DNA of 64,000 nt from Micromonospora pisi (lineage in GTDB: Bacteria; Actinomycetota; Actinomycetes; Mycobacteriales; Micromonosporaceae): the NCBI RefSeq assembly GCF_003633685.1, contig NZ_RBKT01000001.1, forward strand, positions 1,922,001-1,986,000, read 5' to 3'. Each line of letters opens with the position of its first letter. The first letter of the stretch is position 1. Under the pieces are notes generated by a model. That model saw only the letters and a program-made list of their open reading frames with translations, made no database searches and was not told the DNA's origin. Of the stretch, positions 1 through 10,552 are shown in pieces. Both the position numbers and the translations under genes were made by a program.

Positions 1-2259
<2,259 letters not shown>

Positions 2260-2298
2260 TCACTTCCGATCGACGGGTATCCTGCCTCCCCGCACCGT

Positions 2299-2826
2299 TC
2301 ACCGGCGCGCGCCCGCAGGGCTGCCGGACGGGGCCGGCGCGGTCGCCCCGCCCACCGTCTCGTTGGCGATGCACCAGTCGGCTTCGGCCCGTACCACCGT
2401 GAAGAGGATCCGGACGGCTCTCGCCGTACCGCCCACCGCGACCGTGATCTCGGTGCTGACCTCGATCTGCCCGGCGTTGGCACGCACGTCGACGATCGAC
2501 GTCCGGGAGACGGTGAAGTGGTCGGCGAAGTCGCCGTTGCGCCCGGTGGCCGCCCGGTCGAAGGCGGCGCGCATGGGCGTACAGAGTTGGGCGCGTCCGG
2601 CGGGAACGTCCTTGGCACCCATCGCGTCGAGATACGCCTGGACCCGGGCGCGGGCCTTCTCCGGACCGTCGTCCGGCCCGGCACCGGTGACGGTGGCGGT
2701 GGCGGTCGGGGTGCCGGCGGGGGTCGATCTGCCGGCGGCACCACCGTCACCGCAGGCGGCCAGCCCGAGCGGCAGCAGCGCCAGCGGTCCGACCGGCCCG
2801 ACCAGACAGCGCCATCGCGTACCCAT
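2299..2826 (-). CDS. Putative lipoprotein of unknown function
   Basis: A 175-residue protein with a lipoprotein signal: Arg near the start, a hydrophobic stretch and the lipobox LAAC, followed by a Thr/Gly-rich tether. The mature part (about residues 60-160) resembles the general shape of secreted NTF2-like domains (ARVQAYLDAMG..., then beta-rich segments ending VVRAEADWCIANE), but I cannot name a family with certainty. The ATG at 2826 is preferred over an upstream in-frame start because it follows a strong GGGGGAG ribosome site and opens directly into the signal peptide. Confidence 0.7.
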   Translation of the reverse strand: MGTRWRCLVGPVGPLALLPLGLAACGDGGAAGRSTPAGTPTATATVTGAGPDDGPEKARARVQAYLDAMGAKDVPAGRAQLCTPMRAAFDRAATGRNGDFADHFTVSRTSIVDVRANAGQIEVSTEITVAVGGTARAVRILFTVVRAEADWCIANETVGGATAPAPSGSPAGARR

Positions 2827-3221
2827 CGCGCTCCCCCACCGATTTCGGACATCTTCGCAACCTGCCCGTTCGGGCGAGACCGACCGGCGATCCGCCACTT
2901 TCCAGGGGACTACCGGACGGTTCGGTACAACGACAAAGGGGCCCGGTGGTGGCGGTGGACACCACCGGCGGGCCACTACCGGCGCCGCGACCCGCCGGGA
3001 CGGTGTGAACATCCGACACAGGTCGGCTCAGTCGAGCGGGGAGACCAGCGGCCACCACCGATATTCGACCGGGCCGCCCCGCCCCATCGGTGACCGATGG
3101 CCGGTGGGTGAACGTCGACCGAACTAGATCTTGCAAGCGTTCCGCCGGGCCACCACCACGCATATGGTCAAAGGCGGGGAACACTCACATTCCCCTTCGG
3201 ACAGTCCACAATGGGGGAACA
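2827..3221. other. Intergenic region between divergent genes
   Basis: About 395 bases without a credible gene. It must hold the promoters of the lipoprotein gene (leftward) and the lectin gene (rightward). A hairpin is visible, CCGGTGGTG (2943-2951) with CACCACCGG (2960-2968). No other element can be named. Confidence 0.5.
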
Positions 3222-3728
3222 ATGTCTCGACTCGTGAGCCGCGGCCTGACCGCCCTCGCGATGGCCGGAGCGGCCGTCGCGACCTCGTTGGTTGCCGCCT
3301 CACCCGCACAGGCCGCGTCCTACTACAACGTGGTCAACTACAAGAGCGGCCTGTGCATGTCGGTCTCCGGCGGTGGCAGTACGGCCAACGGCGCCCACGT
3401 CATCCAGTGGGGCTGCAACGACGGCTGGGAACAGGTGTGGCGCTGGTCCGGCGACCGCCTGATCAACGGCAAGAGCGGCAAGTGCCTCTCCCTCGACAAC
3501 GGGGGCAGCACCGCGAACGGCACCCACGCCATCCAGTGGACCTGCAACGACGGCCCCGAGCAGGACTGGTACCCGTCCGGCGGCTACCTCGTGAACGGCA
3601 AGAGCGGCAAGGTGCTCTCGGTCGACAACGGCGGCAGCACCGCCGAGGGCGCCCACGTCATCCAGTGGGGTTCCAACGGCGGCTCCGAGCAGGGCTGGGC
3701 GTTCTACCTGAAGTACGAAGAGGTCTGA
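3222..3728 (+). CDS. Secreted ricin-type beta-trefoil lectin-domain protein
   Basis: A 168-residue protein consisting of a signal peptide (residues 1 to about 34, ending PAQA-A) and one R-type lectin domain. Three homologous repeats each contain G-K/L-C-L/M-S-(V/L) followed by NGxxxxxxxIQW, the QxW signature of ricin B folds. There is no catalytic domain, so it is probably an extracellular carbohydrate-binding protein acting alone or with secreted hydrolases. The ATG at 3222 follows GGGGGA. The third repeat lacks two cysteines present in the first two. A strong terminator follows. Confidence 0.88.
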   Translation: MSRLVSRGLTALAMAGAAVATSLVAASPAQAASYYNVVNYKSGLCMSVSGGGSTANGAHVIQWGCNDGWEQVWRWSGDRLINGKSGKCLSLDNGGSTANGTHAIQWTCNDGPEQDWYPSGGYLVNGKSGKVLSVDNGGSTAEGAHVIQWGSNGGSEQGWAFYLKYEEV

Positions 3729-3765
3729 ACCGCGCCACCGGACACCCGATCGGCAACCAGGCAGG

Positions 3766-3800
3766 AAGCCCCCGGCGTTGACGCTGGGGGCTTTCTTTGT
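3766..3800 (+). terminator. Rho-independent terminator after the lectin gene
   Basis: Stem AAGCCCCCGGCG (3766-3777), loop TTGA, and CGCTGGGGGCTT (3782-3793) with one G-U pair, followed by the T-rich tract TCTTTGTTCT. It lies 38 bases after the lectin stop and also sits between convergent genes. Confidence 0.85.
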
Positions 3801-3907
3801 TCTGCTGGCCGAGCGCCGGTCCTCGGCCGACCCGTGGGCGCGGGTCGGCCGGGGACCGTCCTACTGCCGGCGGTAGCTGTCACGCCGGTGCAACGTCAGC
3901 CGTCGGC

Positions 3908-5524
3908 TCAGCCGAGGCCGTTCTTGACCGCGGTGATCAGTTCGCCGTTGGTGGTGTCGCCGGAGAGCTCCCAGAAGAAGGAGCCGCCAAGGCCCTGGTT
4001 GTTCGCGTACGACATCTTGCCGTTGATGGTGCTCGGGGTGTCGTAGCTCCACCAGTTGCTGCCGCACTTGGCGTACGCGGTGCCGGCGACCGTACCGGTG
4101 ACGGGGCAGGTGTTCTTCAGGACCTTGTAGTCCTCGATGCCCGCCTCGTACGTGCCCGGCGCCGCCCCGGTGGCCGTGCCGCCCGGCGCGGCCTGGGTCA
4201 CCCCGGTCCAGCCCCGGCCGTAGAAGCCGACGCCGAGCAGGAGCTTGTTGGCGGGGATGCCCTTGCTCTTGAGCTTCTGGATCGCGGCGTCGGAGTTGAA
4301 GCCCGCCTGGGGGATGCCGGTGTACGAGGTCAGCGGCGAGTGCGGGGCGGTCGGGCCCTGCGCGGCGAAGGCGCCGAAGTAGTCGTAGGTCATCGGCATC
4401 AGCCAGTTGAGGTTGTTGATCGCACCGGCGTAGTCGGTGGCGTCGATCTTGCCGCCGTTGCTGCCGTCGGCGGTGATCGCCGCGGTGACCAGAGCACTGG
4501 AGCCGAACCGGGTACGCAGCGCGGAGATCACGTTCTTGAAGGCGTTCGGGCCGCTGGCGTCACAGGTCAGGCCGCAGGCGTTCGGGTACTCCCAGTCGAT
4601 GTCGATACCGTCGAAGACGTCCGCCCAGCGCGGGTCCTCGACCAGGTTGTAGCAGGAGTTGGCGAAGGCGGTCGGGTTCTGGGCGGCCTGGGTGAAGCCG
4701 CCGGACCAGGTCCAGCCGCCGAACGACCAGATCACCTTGATGTTCGGGTACGCCGCCTTGAGCTTGCGCAGCTGGTTGAAGCTGCCCCGCAGCGGCTGGT
4801 CCCAGGTGTCGGCGACGCCGTCCACGCTCTCCGCCGCCGTGTACGCCTTCTCGTAGTCGGCGTAGCTGTCACCGATCGTGCACTGGCCGTTGGTGGTGTT
4901 GCCGAAGGCGTACATGATGTGGGTCAGCTTGGCGGCGGACCCGCTGGTGACGATGTTCTTCACGTGGTAGTTGCGGGCGTAGACGCCCCACTGCGCGAAG
5001 TAGCCGACCACCTTCTTGCCGCCCGGCGGCGGGTTGGTGGGCGGGGTGGTCGGCGGTGTGGTGGGCGGGGTCGTCGGCGGCGTGGTCGGCGGCCGGGTGG
5101 TCGGCGGCGTGGTGGGCGTGGTGCCGCCACCACAGGAGGCACCGTTGATGGTGCAGTTCAGCGGCGCCTTGTACGGGCCGGTGCCGTTGTAGCCCCAGGA
5201 GAACGAGGCACCCGGGGCGAGCGCGCCGGCCCAGCTCTTCTTGACCGCCACGTAGTGGTTGTTGGTCCGGGTGACGTCGGCGTCCCAGAAGCTGCCGATG
5301 GTGGTGCCGGCGGGCAGGTCGAACTCGAGCCGCCAGGTGGCCAGGGACGCGTCGGTGCCGTTGGTGATCGTGACCCGGGCCTCGTGGCCGGTCCCCCAGT
5401 CGGAGGCGGCCGCGAAGGTGGTGGTGACGTTGCCGGCGCCGAAGGCCGAGGTCATCGGGACGGCGGCAACCGTCACGGCGACCACGGCGCCAGCCCACAA
5501 CGCCCGACGGAGGGAAATCTTCAT
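3908..5524 (-). CDS. Secreted chitinase: CBM2 plus Pro/Thr linker plus GH18
   Basis: A 538-residue extracellular endochitinase. Residues 1 to about 30 are a signal peptide; about 31-131 form a family 2 carbohydrate-binding module with terminal Cys and conserved Trp; 134-168 are a TTPP-repeat linker; from 170 to the end lies a glycoside hydrolase 18 barrel. The catalytic DxDxE motif is intact (DGIDIDWE, general acid Glu near residue 312), and the substrate-binding MPMTYDYFG and C-terminal GGSFFWELSGD segments are present. The ATG at 5524 is chosen over one 36 bases upstream because GGGGAG precedes it and the signal peptide starts there. The adjacent promoter and palindrome suggest substrate-controlled expression. 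Confidence 0.95.
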   Translation of the reverse strand: MKISLRRALWAGAVVAVTVAAVPMTSAFGAGNVTTTFAAASDWGTGHEARVTITNGTDASLATWRLEFDLPAGTTIGSFWDADVTRTNNHYVAVKKSWAGALAPGASFSWGYNGTGPYKAPLNCTINGASCGGGTTPTTPPTTRPPTTPPTTPPTTPPTTPPTNPPPGGKKVVGYFAQWGVYARNYHVKNIVTSGSAAKLTHIMYAFGNTTNGQCTIGDSYADYEKAYTAAESVDGVADTWDQPLRGSFNQLRKLKAAYPNIKVIWSFGGWTWSGGFTQAAQNPTAFANSCYNLVEDPRWADVFDGIDIDWEYPNACGLTCDASGPNAFKNVISALRTRFGSSALVTAAITADGSNGGKIDATDYAGAINNLNWLMPMTYDYFGAFAAQGPTAPHSPLTSYTGIPQAGFNSDAAIQKLKSKGIPANKLLLGVGFYGRGWTGVTQAAPGGTATGAAPGTYEAGIEDYKVLKNTCPVTGTVAGTAYAKCGSNWWSYDTPSTINGKMSYANNQGLGGSFFWELSGDTTNGELITAVKNGLG

Positions 5525-5544
5525 GTGGCGTCTCCCCAAAACAG

Positions 5545-5561
5545 TTAGGAAACTTTCCAAA
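5545..5561 (-). promoter_or_regulatory. Operator-like palindrome upstream of the chitinase gene
   Basis: A 17-base near-perfect palindrome centred on 5553, with core GGAAA-C-TTTCC and outer TT/AA pairs; one pair is mismatched. It lies between the predicted -10 box and the chitinase start, the usual place for a repressor site. The binding protein is unknown. Confidence 0.55.
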
Positions 5562-5572
5562 TAGCTAATGAG

Positions 5573-5602
5573 ACGCTACTCACGGGTTCACCACTCCGTC
5601 AA
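5573..5602 (-). promoter_or_regulatory. Predicted promoter of the chitinase gene
   Basis: On the minus strand, a -35 box TTGACG (5597-5602) is followed after 18 bases by TAGCGT (5573-5578). These match the TTGAC(A/G) and TAxxxT pattern of the principal actinomycete sigma factor. Transcription would start near 5566, just before the palindrome. Confidence 0.6.
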
Positions 5603-5664
5603 GATGTACATGTTTCGATTTCCGCTTACCGCCGGTTGGCCAGGTCAACGGGTAACCTCGGGCC

Positions 5665-6153
5665 ATGACGATCTTCGACATCGAACTCGCCGCGCTCGGC
5701 GGCGGCCCGGCCCGACTCGACCAGCACCGGGGCAACGCCGTACTGGTGGTCAACGTGGCCTCGAAGTGTGGAAACACCCCGCAGTACGCCGGGCTCCAGG
5801 CCCTCCAGGAGAGCTACGGCGAGCGGGGGCTGGTGGTGCTCGGCGTACCGAGCAACCAGTTCGCCGGCCAGGAACCCGGCACGGACGCCGAGATCGCCGA
5901 GTTCTGCCAGGTCAACTACGGGGTCACCTTCCCGTTGACGGAGAAGATCGAGGTGAACGGTCCCGGCCGGCACCCGCTCTACGCCGAGCTGGTCGACGCC
6001 GCCGACGCGGAGGGCTACACCGGCGACGTCCGCTGGAACTTCGAGAAGTTCCTGGTCGCACCGGACGGCACGGTCGCGGCCCGGTTCAACCCGAAGACCG
6101 CGCCGGAGTCGGCCGAGCTGACCGCCGCGATCGAGAAGATCCTGCCCCGCTAG
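5665..6153 (+). CDS. Glutathione peroxidase family thiol peroxidase
   Basis: A 162-residue cytoplasmic peroxide-reducing enzyme of full family length. The peroxidatic Cys is residue 35 in NVASKCGNTPQY; the conserved Gln lies in GVPSNQFAGQEPG and the Trp/Asn pair in RWNFEKFLV, completing the Cys-Gln-Trp-Asn active site. Since actinomycetes lack glutathione, this family normally uses thioredoxin or mycothiol-linked reductants; that is family knowledge, not visible here. It is transcribed away from the chitinase gene. Confidence 0.92.
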   Translation: MTIFDIELAALGGGPARLDQHRGNAVLVVNVASKCGNTPQYAGLQALQESYGERGLVVLGVPSNQFAGQEPGTDAEIAEFCQVNYGVTFPLTEKIEVNGPGRHPLYAELVDAADAEGYTGDVRWNFEKFLVAPDGTVAARFNPKTAPESAELTAAIEKILPR

Positions 6154-6333
6154 CGCCGATCCGCACCCGCCGGCCGGCGCCGTGTCCTGCCACCGACACC
6201 GGGATCGAACCGGCGGGTGATCGCGGTGCTCACGTACCTCAAGGGCAACCTCGGTTGACGGGCGTCTCGACGATCGTTGCGCTGCTCGCGGAATCCTCCC
6301 GGTCGTGGCGCTCCGGCATGCTTTGATCACGGC

Positions 6334-7149
6334 ATGAGCCTGGTCGCGGAAGCCCATGGGTCGGGCCTGCCGATGCTGTGTCTGCCGGGATTCAGTCTGG
6401 CCCGCTCGGCGATGGTCGCGGCGATGGAGCCGGCGGTCACCGCGAGTTCGGCACTGCGCCGGATCTACCTCGACCTGCCGGGCACGGGCCAGTCCCCGGG
6501 TGGCCCGGCGGACTCGGACGGCGTGGTCGACTGGGTCGGTGATTTTGTCGACCGGGAGATCGGGTCCGAGCCGTTCCTGATCGCCGGCTGGTCCTACGGC
6601 GGGTACCTGGCGGCGGCGCTCGCCCGGCGGCGACCGGAGCAGGTCGCCGGCCTGCTGCTGATCTGCCACGGCACCCGGATCCTCCGAACGGACCGGGACG
6701 TGCCGACGGCGCCGGTGGTGCCCGAGGACGCCGAATGGCTCGCCGACGTCCCACCGGACCTGCGTGCCCACCTCTCTGTCGCGCTGGGTAACCGGACCCT
6801 GGAGGCGGCCGGGCGGGTGGCGACGGTGCTGGTCGCCGCCGGAACCGGCGACGAGGAATACCTGGAACGGTTGCGGGAGAACGGTTACCAGCTCTCCGAC
6901 GAGGGCTCCACCATGGTCTACCCCGGGCCGACCAGCATCATCGCCGGCCGGCACGACTACATCGCCGGTTACGCCGACCAGTTCCGCGCCCTGGCCAGCT
7001 ATCCCTCGGGCAGCTATGCCGCGCTCGCCGAGGCGGGGCACTACCTGCCGTTCGAACAGCCGGAGGCGTTCCGCGGCCTCACCCTCGACTGGCTCGCCCG
7101 CTGCACGGCCGCGCTCGGCGTCGCGCCGCTCGACTACCCCGCCGGGTAG
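6334..7149 (+). CDS. Alpha/beta hydrolase
   Basis: A 271-residue alpha/beta-hydrolase-fold protein. The nucleophile elbow is GWSYGG, the acid is probably in IIAGRHDYIAG, and the histidine is in EAGHYLPFEQPE, so the triad looks intact. An oxyanion-type LPGF segment lies near residue 18. Substrate unknown. The start at 6334 is preferred to an upstream in-frame ATG at 6277 because homology-like sequence begins there, but no strong ribosome site helps. Its 3' end overlaps the convergent regulator gene by 16 bases. Confidence 0.8.
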   Translation: MSLVAEAHGSGLPMLCLPGFSLARSAMVAAMEPAVTASSALRRIYLDLPGTGQSPGGPADSDGVVDWVGDFVDREIGSEPFLIAGWSYGGYLAAALARRRPEQVAGLLLICHGTRILRTDRDVPTAPVVPEDAEWLADVPPDLRAHLSVALGNRTLEAAGRVATVLVAAGTGDEEYLERLRENGYQLSDEGSTMVYPGPTSIIAGRHDYIAGYADQFRALASYPSGSYAALAEAGHYLPFEQPEAFRGLTLDWLARCTAALGVAPLDYPAG

Positions 7150-8114
7150 TGGACGGCCATCCCGCGTACGGTCTCGCCGATCCGCGCGACCAGTTCCGGC
7201 GGGGCCAGCACCTGGCCGTGCGCGCCCAGCCTGAGCAGGTCGGTCGCGGCGTGCTCGATCGACTCGATGGGCAGCACCGCCTGGCGCCAGCCGTCCCCGT
7301 CGGCCGGTCCGAGACTCTCCGTGGCGAGCCGGCCGGTTTCGGCCCCGAACAGGTCGGGCAGGATCCGGATGCCCTGCGGGGAGAGGCGGACCAGGCAGGT
7401 CGTACTCCGCGCGGTCCGCTCGTACCGTTCGACGTGTGACCGCCAGAACCCGGCGAGGTCGAAACCGTCGGGACGGCTGCTGGTCTCGGCCAGGGTGGTC
7501 AGCTCGATGATGCTCGCCACCCGGTAGGTGCGGACCTCGCCGTCCCTGCCGGCGACCAGGTACCAGACACCGGCCTTGAGTACGAGCCCCAGCGGGTGCA
7601 GTCGGCGGGTGACCGTTCCGGGACGGGGTGCCCAGCGGCGGTATCCGATGTCGATGACCTTCTCCTGCCATACCGCCTCCGCGACCGCGAGGAGGTGGGG
7701 CACCATCTCGGGCTCGCGGAACCAGCCGGGTGCGTCGAGGTGGAACCGCTGCCGGATGTGCAGTGACGCGTCCCGGTACGGGGTCGGCAGTGCCGCCATG
7801 AGCTTCAGTTCGGCGGCGGCCAGTTGGGCGCCCAACCCCAGTTCGGCGGCGGGCTGCGGCATGCCGGTCAGGAACAGGGAGCCGGCCTCGTCGGCGGTGA
7901 GCCCGGTCAGCCGGGTGCGGTAGCCGTCCATCAACCGGTAACCGCCGGCCGGCCCCTGTTCGGCGTAGATCGGCACACCGGCGGCAGCCAACGCCTCCAC
8001 GTCGCGGTAGATGGTCCGCATGGTCACGCCCAGCTCGGTGGCGAGTTGGGCGGCGCTCATCAGGCCGCGGTTCTGGAGCAGCAGGAGCAGGGAGAGCAGA
8101 CGACTGGCGCGCAT
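7134..8114 (-). CDS. WYL-domain transcriptional regulator (YafY type)
   Basis: A 326-residue regulator. Residues 1 to about 60 form a DeoR-like winged helix (SRLLSLLLLLQNRG...LATELGVTMRTIYRDVEAL), followed by the WYL domain with VIDIGYRRW and GLVLKAGVWYLVAGRDG, and a C-terminal WCX-like extension. WYL domains are ligand-sensing modules. The ATG at 8114 starts exactly at the helix-turn-helix domain. It is divergent from the DUF1579-like gene, with an inverted repeat between them that is a likely operator. Confidence 0.9.
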   Translation of the reverse strand: MRASRLLSLLLLLQNRGLMSAAQLATELGVTMRTIYRDVEALAAAGVPIYAEQGPAGGYRLMDGYRTRLTGLTADEAGSLFLTGMPQPAAELGLGAQLAAAELKLMAALPTPYRDASLHIRQRFHLDAPGWFREPEMVPHLLAVAEAVWQEKVIDIGYRRWAPRPGTVTRRLHPLGLVLKAGVWYLVAGRDGEVRTYRVASIIELTTLAETSSRPDGFDLAGFWRSHVERYERTARSTTCLVRLSPQGIRILPDLFGAETGRLATESLGPADGDGWRQAVLPIESIEHAATDLLRLGAHGQVLAPPELVARIGETVRGMAVHYPAG

Positions 8115-8138
8115 GGGCGGAAACCTAGACCGGAACCA

Positions 8139-8155
8139 CTGACAGCAGATGTCAG
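8139..8155. promoter_or_regulatory. Inverted repeat between the WYL regulator and its divergent gene
   Basis: CTGACA (8139-8144) and TGTCAG (8150-8155) are perfect arms with a 5-base spacer, in the 64-base space between the two divergent starts. The position fits a site for the WYL regulator controlling itself and the neighbour. Confidence 0.55.
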
Positions 8156-8178
8156 GTACGGGCCACAGAATCGGCTCC

Positions 8179-8628
8179 ATGAACGACTTCGCATTTCTCG
8201 TCGGCTCGTGGACCATCGTCAACCGCCAGCTGAAAACCCTCTTCGTCGGCTCCACCGACTGGCACGTCTACCCCTCCACCAGCACCTGCCAGCCCATCCT
8301 GGACGGCATCGGCAACATGGAGGAGATCGTCTTTCCGGATACCGGTAGCCGGGGCATGACCCTGCGCCTGTTCGACACCGACCGGAAGCAGTGGTCGCTG
8401 TACTGGGCGAACAGCCGTACCGGCGTGCTCTACCCGCCTGTGGTCGGCACCTTCACCGACGGCCGGGGCGACTTCTACGGCGACGACACGCACGACGGGA
8501 AGCCGATCAGGGCGCACTTCATCTGGTCGGAGATCACCCCCACCTCGGCACGCTGGGAGCAGGAGTTCTCCCTCGACGAGGGCCTGACCTGGGAAACCAA
8601 CTGGGTCATGGAGTTCACCCGCGCATAG
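8179..8628 (+). CDS. DUF1579-like lipocalin-type protein
   Basis: A 149-residue protein with the FLVGSWTI opening and the beta-rich pattern (RLFDTDRKQWSLYW, ARWEQEFSLDEGLTWETNW) of DUF1579/lipocalin-like small cytoplasmic proteins. Function unknown. It is the divergent partner of a WYL regulator, which suggests it is the regulator's target. The ATG at 8179 starts at the family-typical N-terminus; an upstream in-frame ATG at 8149 would place the operator repeat inside the gene. Confidence 0.75.
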   Translation: MNDFAFLVGSWTIVNRQLKTLFVGSTDWHVYPSTSTCQPILDGIGNMEEIVFPDTGSRGMTLRLFDTDRKQWSLYWANSRTGVLYPPVVGTFTDGRGDFYGDDTHDGKPIRAHFIWSEITPTSARWEQEFSLDEGLTWETNWVMEFTRA

Positions 8629-9059
8629 CCGTACGGCCAGGGACATCGAGCTGCCGACCGGGCGGGACGACCGGGCGACCCGAGCCGGTCGGCAGCACCA
8701 TCAGCCCACCCGCCGCGACCGGGTACGGGTCGCGCGCGAACGGGAGGCCGGGACAAACGCCCGGAACAGCCAGGTCAGGTGATCCGTACGACCGTACGGC
8801 GCTGCCGTTCTTTGCGGTCGGCCCACATTGGTCGGCGCCAACGCGGTCGATTGTCGCCCCGGTCACCGCCACCTGACCTGGCCCGAAGTCATTCAGCGAT
8901 TCCTCGAACCGGTCGGCGGATGACCAACTGTTAGCGACTCGCTACAAAGGGAGAGCGTCAGTACGGCAACCGCCGCTGACGGATCCACCCGTCGCCCGGC
9001 TGAACCCCTCCGCGGCTGGTGGCTCCGTCGCCGGCCCGGCTGAGAGGAATCCGGTACGG
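8629..9059. other. Intergenic region upstream of the Crp/cyclase cluster
   Basis: About 430 bases with no gene I can support; short frames here have poor codon bias. It presumably carries the promoter of the first Crp-family gene. No specific site could be assigned. Confidence 0.4.
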
Positions 9060-9809
9060 ATGAGTCCACCCGCTGAACCGGCCCCACCGCTCGACTCCCC
9101 ACTCCCCGACCCGTCCGGCCCGCTACCGAACACCTTCCTGGCGCAGCTGCCCGCGCCGGCCCGCGCCGCACTGCTCAGCATCGGTACACCGCAGCGCTAT
9201 CCGGCCGGGGCGCCGCTGTTCCACCAGGGCGACCCCTCGCAGCACGTGGTGATCATCGAGTCGGGTTGGGTCAAGGTCACCTCGATCTCCCGGCTGGGCT
9301 GGGAGGCGTTGCTGGCCATCCGTGGTGCCGGCGACATCCTCGGCGAGCTGTCCGCGGTGGACGGCCGGCCCCGGCTCGCCACGGTCCGCGGCCTGACCCC
9401 GGTGGAGACGACCGTGATCGCCGCCGACCGGCTCCGGCGCTGCCTGCTCGAACAGCCGGAGATCACGCTCTCGTTGCTGCGTCACCTCGCCGCCAGCCTG
9501 CGTGAGGCGGACGGCCGCCGGGCCGAGTACGGCGCGAGCAACGGCGACAGCCGGCTGGCCGGGCTGCTGCTGGAGCTGGTGTCCCGCCACGGTGTGCGTA
9601 CCGCCGAAGGGGTGGTGATCGACCTGCCCCTGACCCAGCAGGACCTGGCCGCCTCGGTCGGCGCCTCCCGCGAGGTGGTGGCCCGGACCCTGCGGATACT
9701 GCGGGACCGGGAGATCGTACTCACCCGTCGGCGCCAGATCATCGTGGTCCGACCCGAACTCCTCCGCTCACTGGCCCGCTCTGTGTCAATCCCTACAGAC
9801 GCTCCGTGA
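9060..9809 (+). CDS. Crp/Fnr family transcriptional regulator
   Basis: A 249-residue protein with a Pro-rich N-terminus, a cyclic-nucleotide-binding beta-barrel (about residues 25-145; YPAGAPLFHQGDPSQHVVIIESGWVKV and GDILGELSAVDGRPRLATV) and a Crp-type helix-turn-helix (LTQQDLAASVGASREVVARTLRILRD). The GELS...R...T phosphate-binding cassette resembles that of true cNMP binders. It opens a same-strand group that includes a PycTM-like effector and a cyclase-like protein, so a cyclic nucleotide ligand is plausible. Confidence 0.92.
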   Translation: MSPPAEPAPPLDSPLPDPSGPLPNTFLAQLPAPARAALLSIGTPQRYPAGAPLFHQGDPSQHVVIIESGWVKVTSISRLGWEALLAIRGAGDILGELSAVDGRPRLATVRGLTPVETTVIAADRLRRCLLEQPEITLSLLRHLAASLREADGRRAEYGASNGDSRLAGLLLELVSRHGVRTAEGVVIDLPLTQQDLAASVGASREVVARTLRILRDREIVLTRRRQIIVVRPELLRSLARSVSIPTDAP

Positions 9810-9883
9810 CGATCGACGCGGCACCGCCGATCGACACGGGCCACTCTGGACCGGCAGGAATCCGCTGTTGGCGAGGGAGCGTC

Positions 9884-10477
9884 ATGAACAGAGTCCGACC
9901 GTACGAGGCACCGACCCGTTCGCCGTACGCCCGCAACGCCGGCACCCCACGCCCGGTCGCCCACCGGTTGCGACGCCGGCCGGGCGACGATTCGTACTCA
10001 CCCGCCGTCCGGCTCGCGGAACGTCTCATCGCCGAGACCCGCGACGAGGTACGCCGGGCGGACGAAAAGGCGACACACTGGCTGAGCGTGCTCGGCGGGG
10101 CGGCACTGGCCCTGGTGACCGCGTTGACCGGACAGTCGTGGCTGCCCTCGGATCTGCGCGGTGCCGACCGTTGGACCTGGTGGACGGGTTGCCTCTGCGC
10201 GGCGCTCGCCACCCTGGCACTTGTCCTGGCGCTGGTGCCGAGGACCGGTGGCGACGAGAACATCCAGCAGGTCGGCTACTTCGGACACGTCCACCAACTC
10301 GGTGACCCGACGGTGGTCCGGCTCTGTCTGGAGCGCGCCGCGCGCGACAGCATGCCGGGGCTGGTCGGGGAACTGTGCTGGATCAGCCGACTCGCGATGA
10401 CGAAGTACCGCTACACGCGACTGGGGACAGGGCTGTCCGCACTCGCCGCCGGGCTGATCTCCACCAGCCTGTTGTAG
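9884..10477 (+). CDS. Pycsar-effector-like (PycTM/DUF5706-type) membrane protein
   Basis: A 197-residue membrane protein. After a basic N-terminus comes the amphipathic helix AERLIAETRDEVRRADEKA leading into a first membrane helix (THWLSVLGGAALALVTAL), then a second (TGCLCAALATLALVLALV) and a C-terminal third (GTGLSALAAGLISTSLL). This order matches the PycTM domain, the cCMP/cUMP-activated membrane effector of Pycsar defence. Assignment is by pattern, not by search. The ATG at 9884 follows GAGGGAG. It lies between two Crp-family genes and 868 bases before a cyclase-like gene. Confidence 0.65.
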   Translation: MNRVRPYEAPTRSPYARNAGTPRPVAHRLRRRPGDDSYSPAVRLAERLIAETRDEVRRADEKATHWLSVLGGAALALVTALTGQSWLPSDLRGADRWTWWTGCLCAALATLALVLALVPRTGGDENIQQVGYFGHVHQLGDPTVVRLCLERAARDSMPGLVGELCWISRLAMTKYRYTRLGTGLSALAAGLISTSLL

Positions 10478-10552
10478 GCACCACAGCGCGCCGTACCGAC
10501 GCCGGACCATCCAATTGGTCAACGCTGATGGCTTCGACCCCGGGGAGAAGCA

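Noticed and set aside
8893-9181. Short minus-strand frames across the start of the first Crp gene
   Set aside because: Poor codon bias, Ser/Arg/Gly-rich, no ribosome site; they overlap a well-supported gene start.
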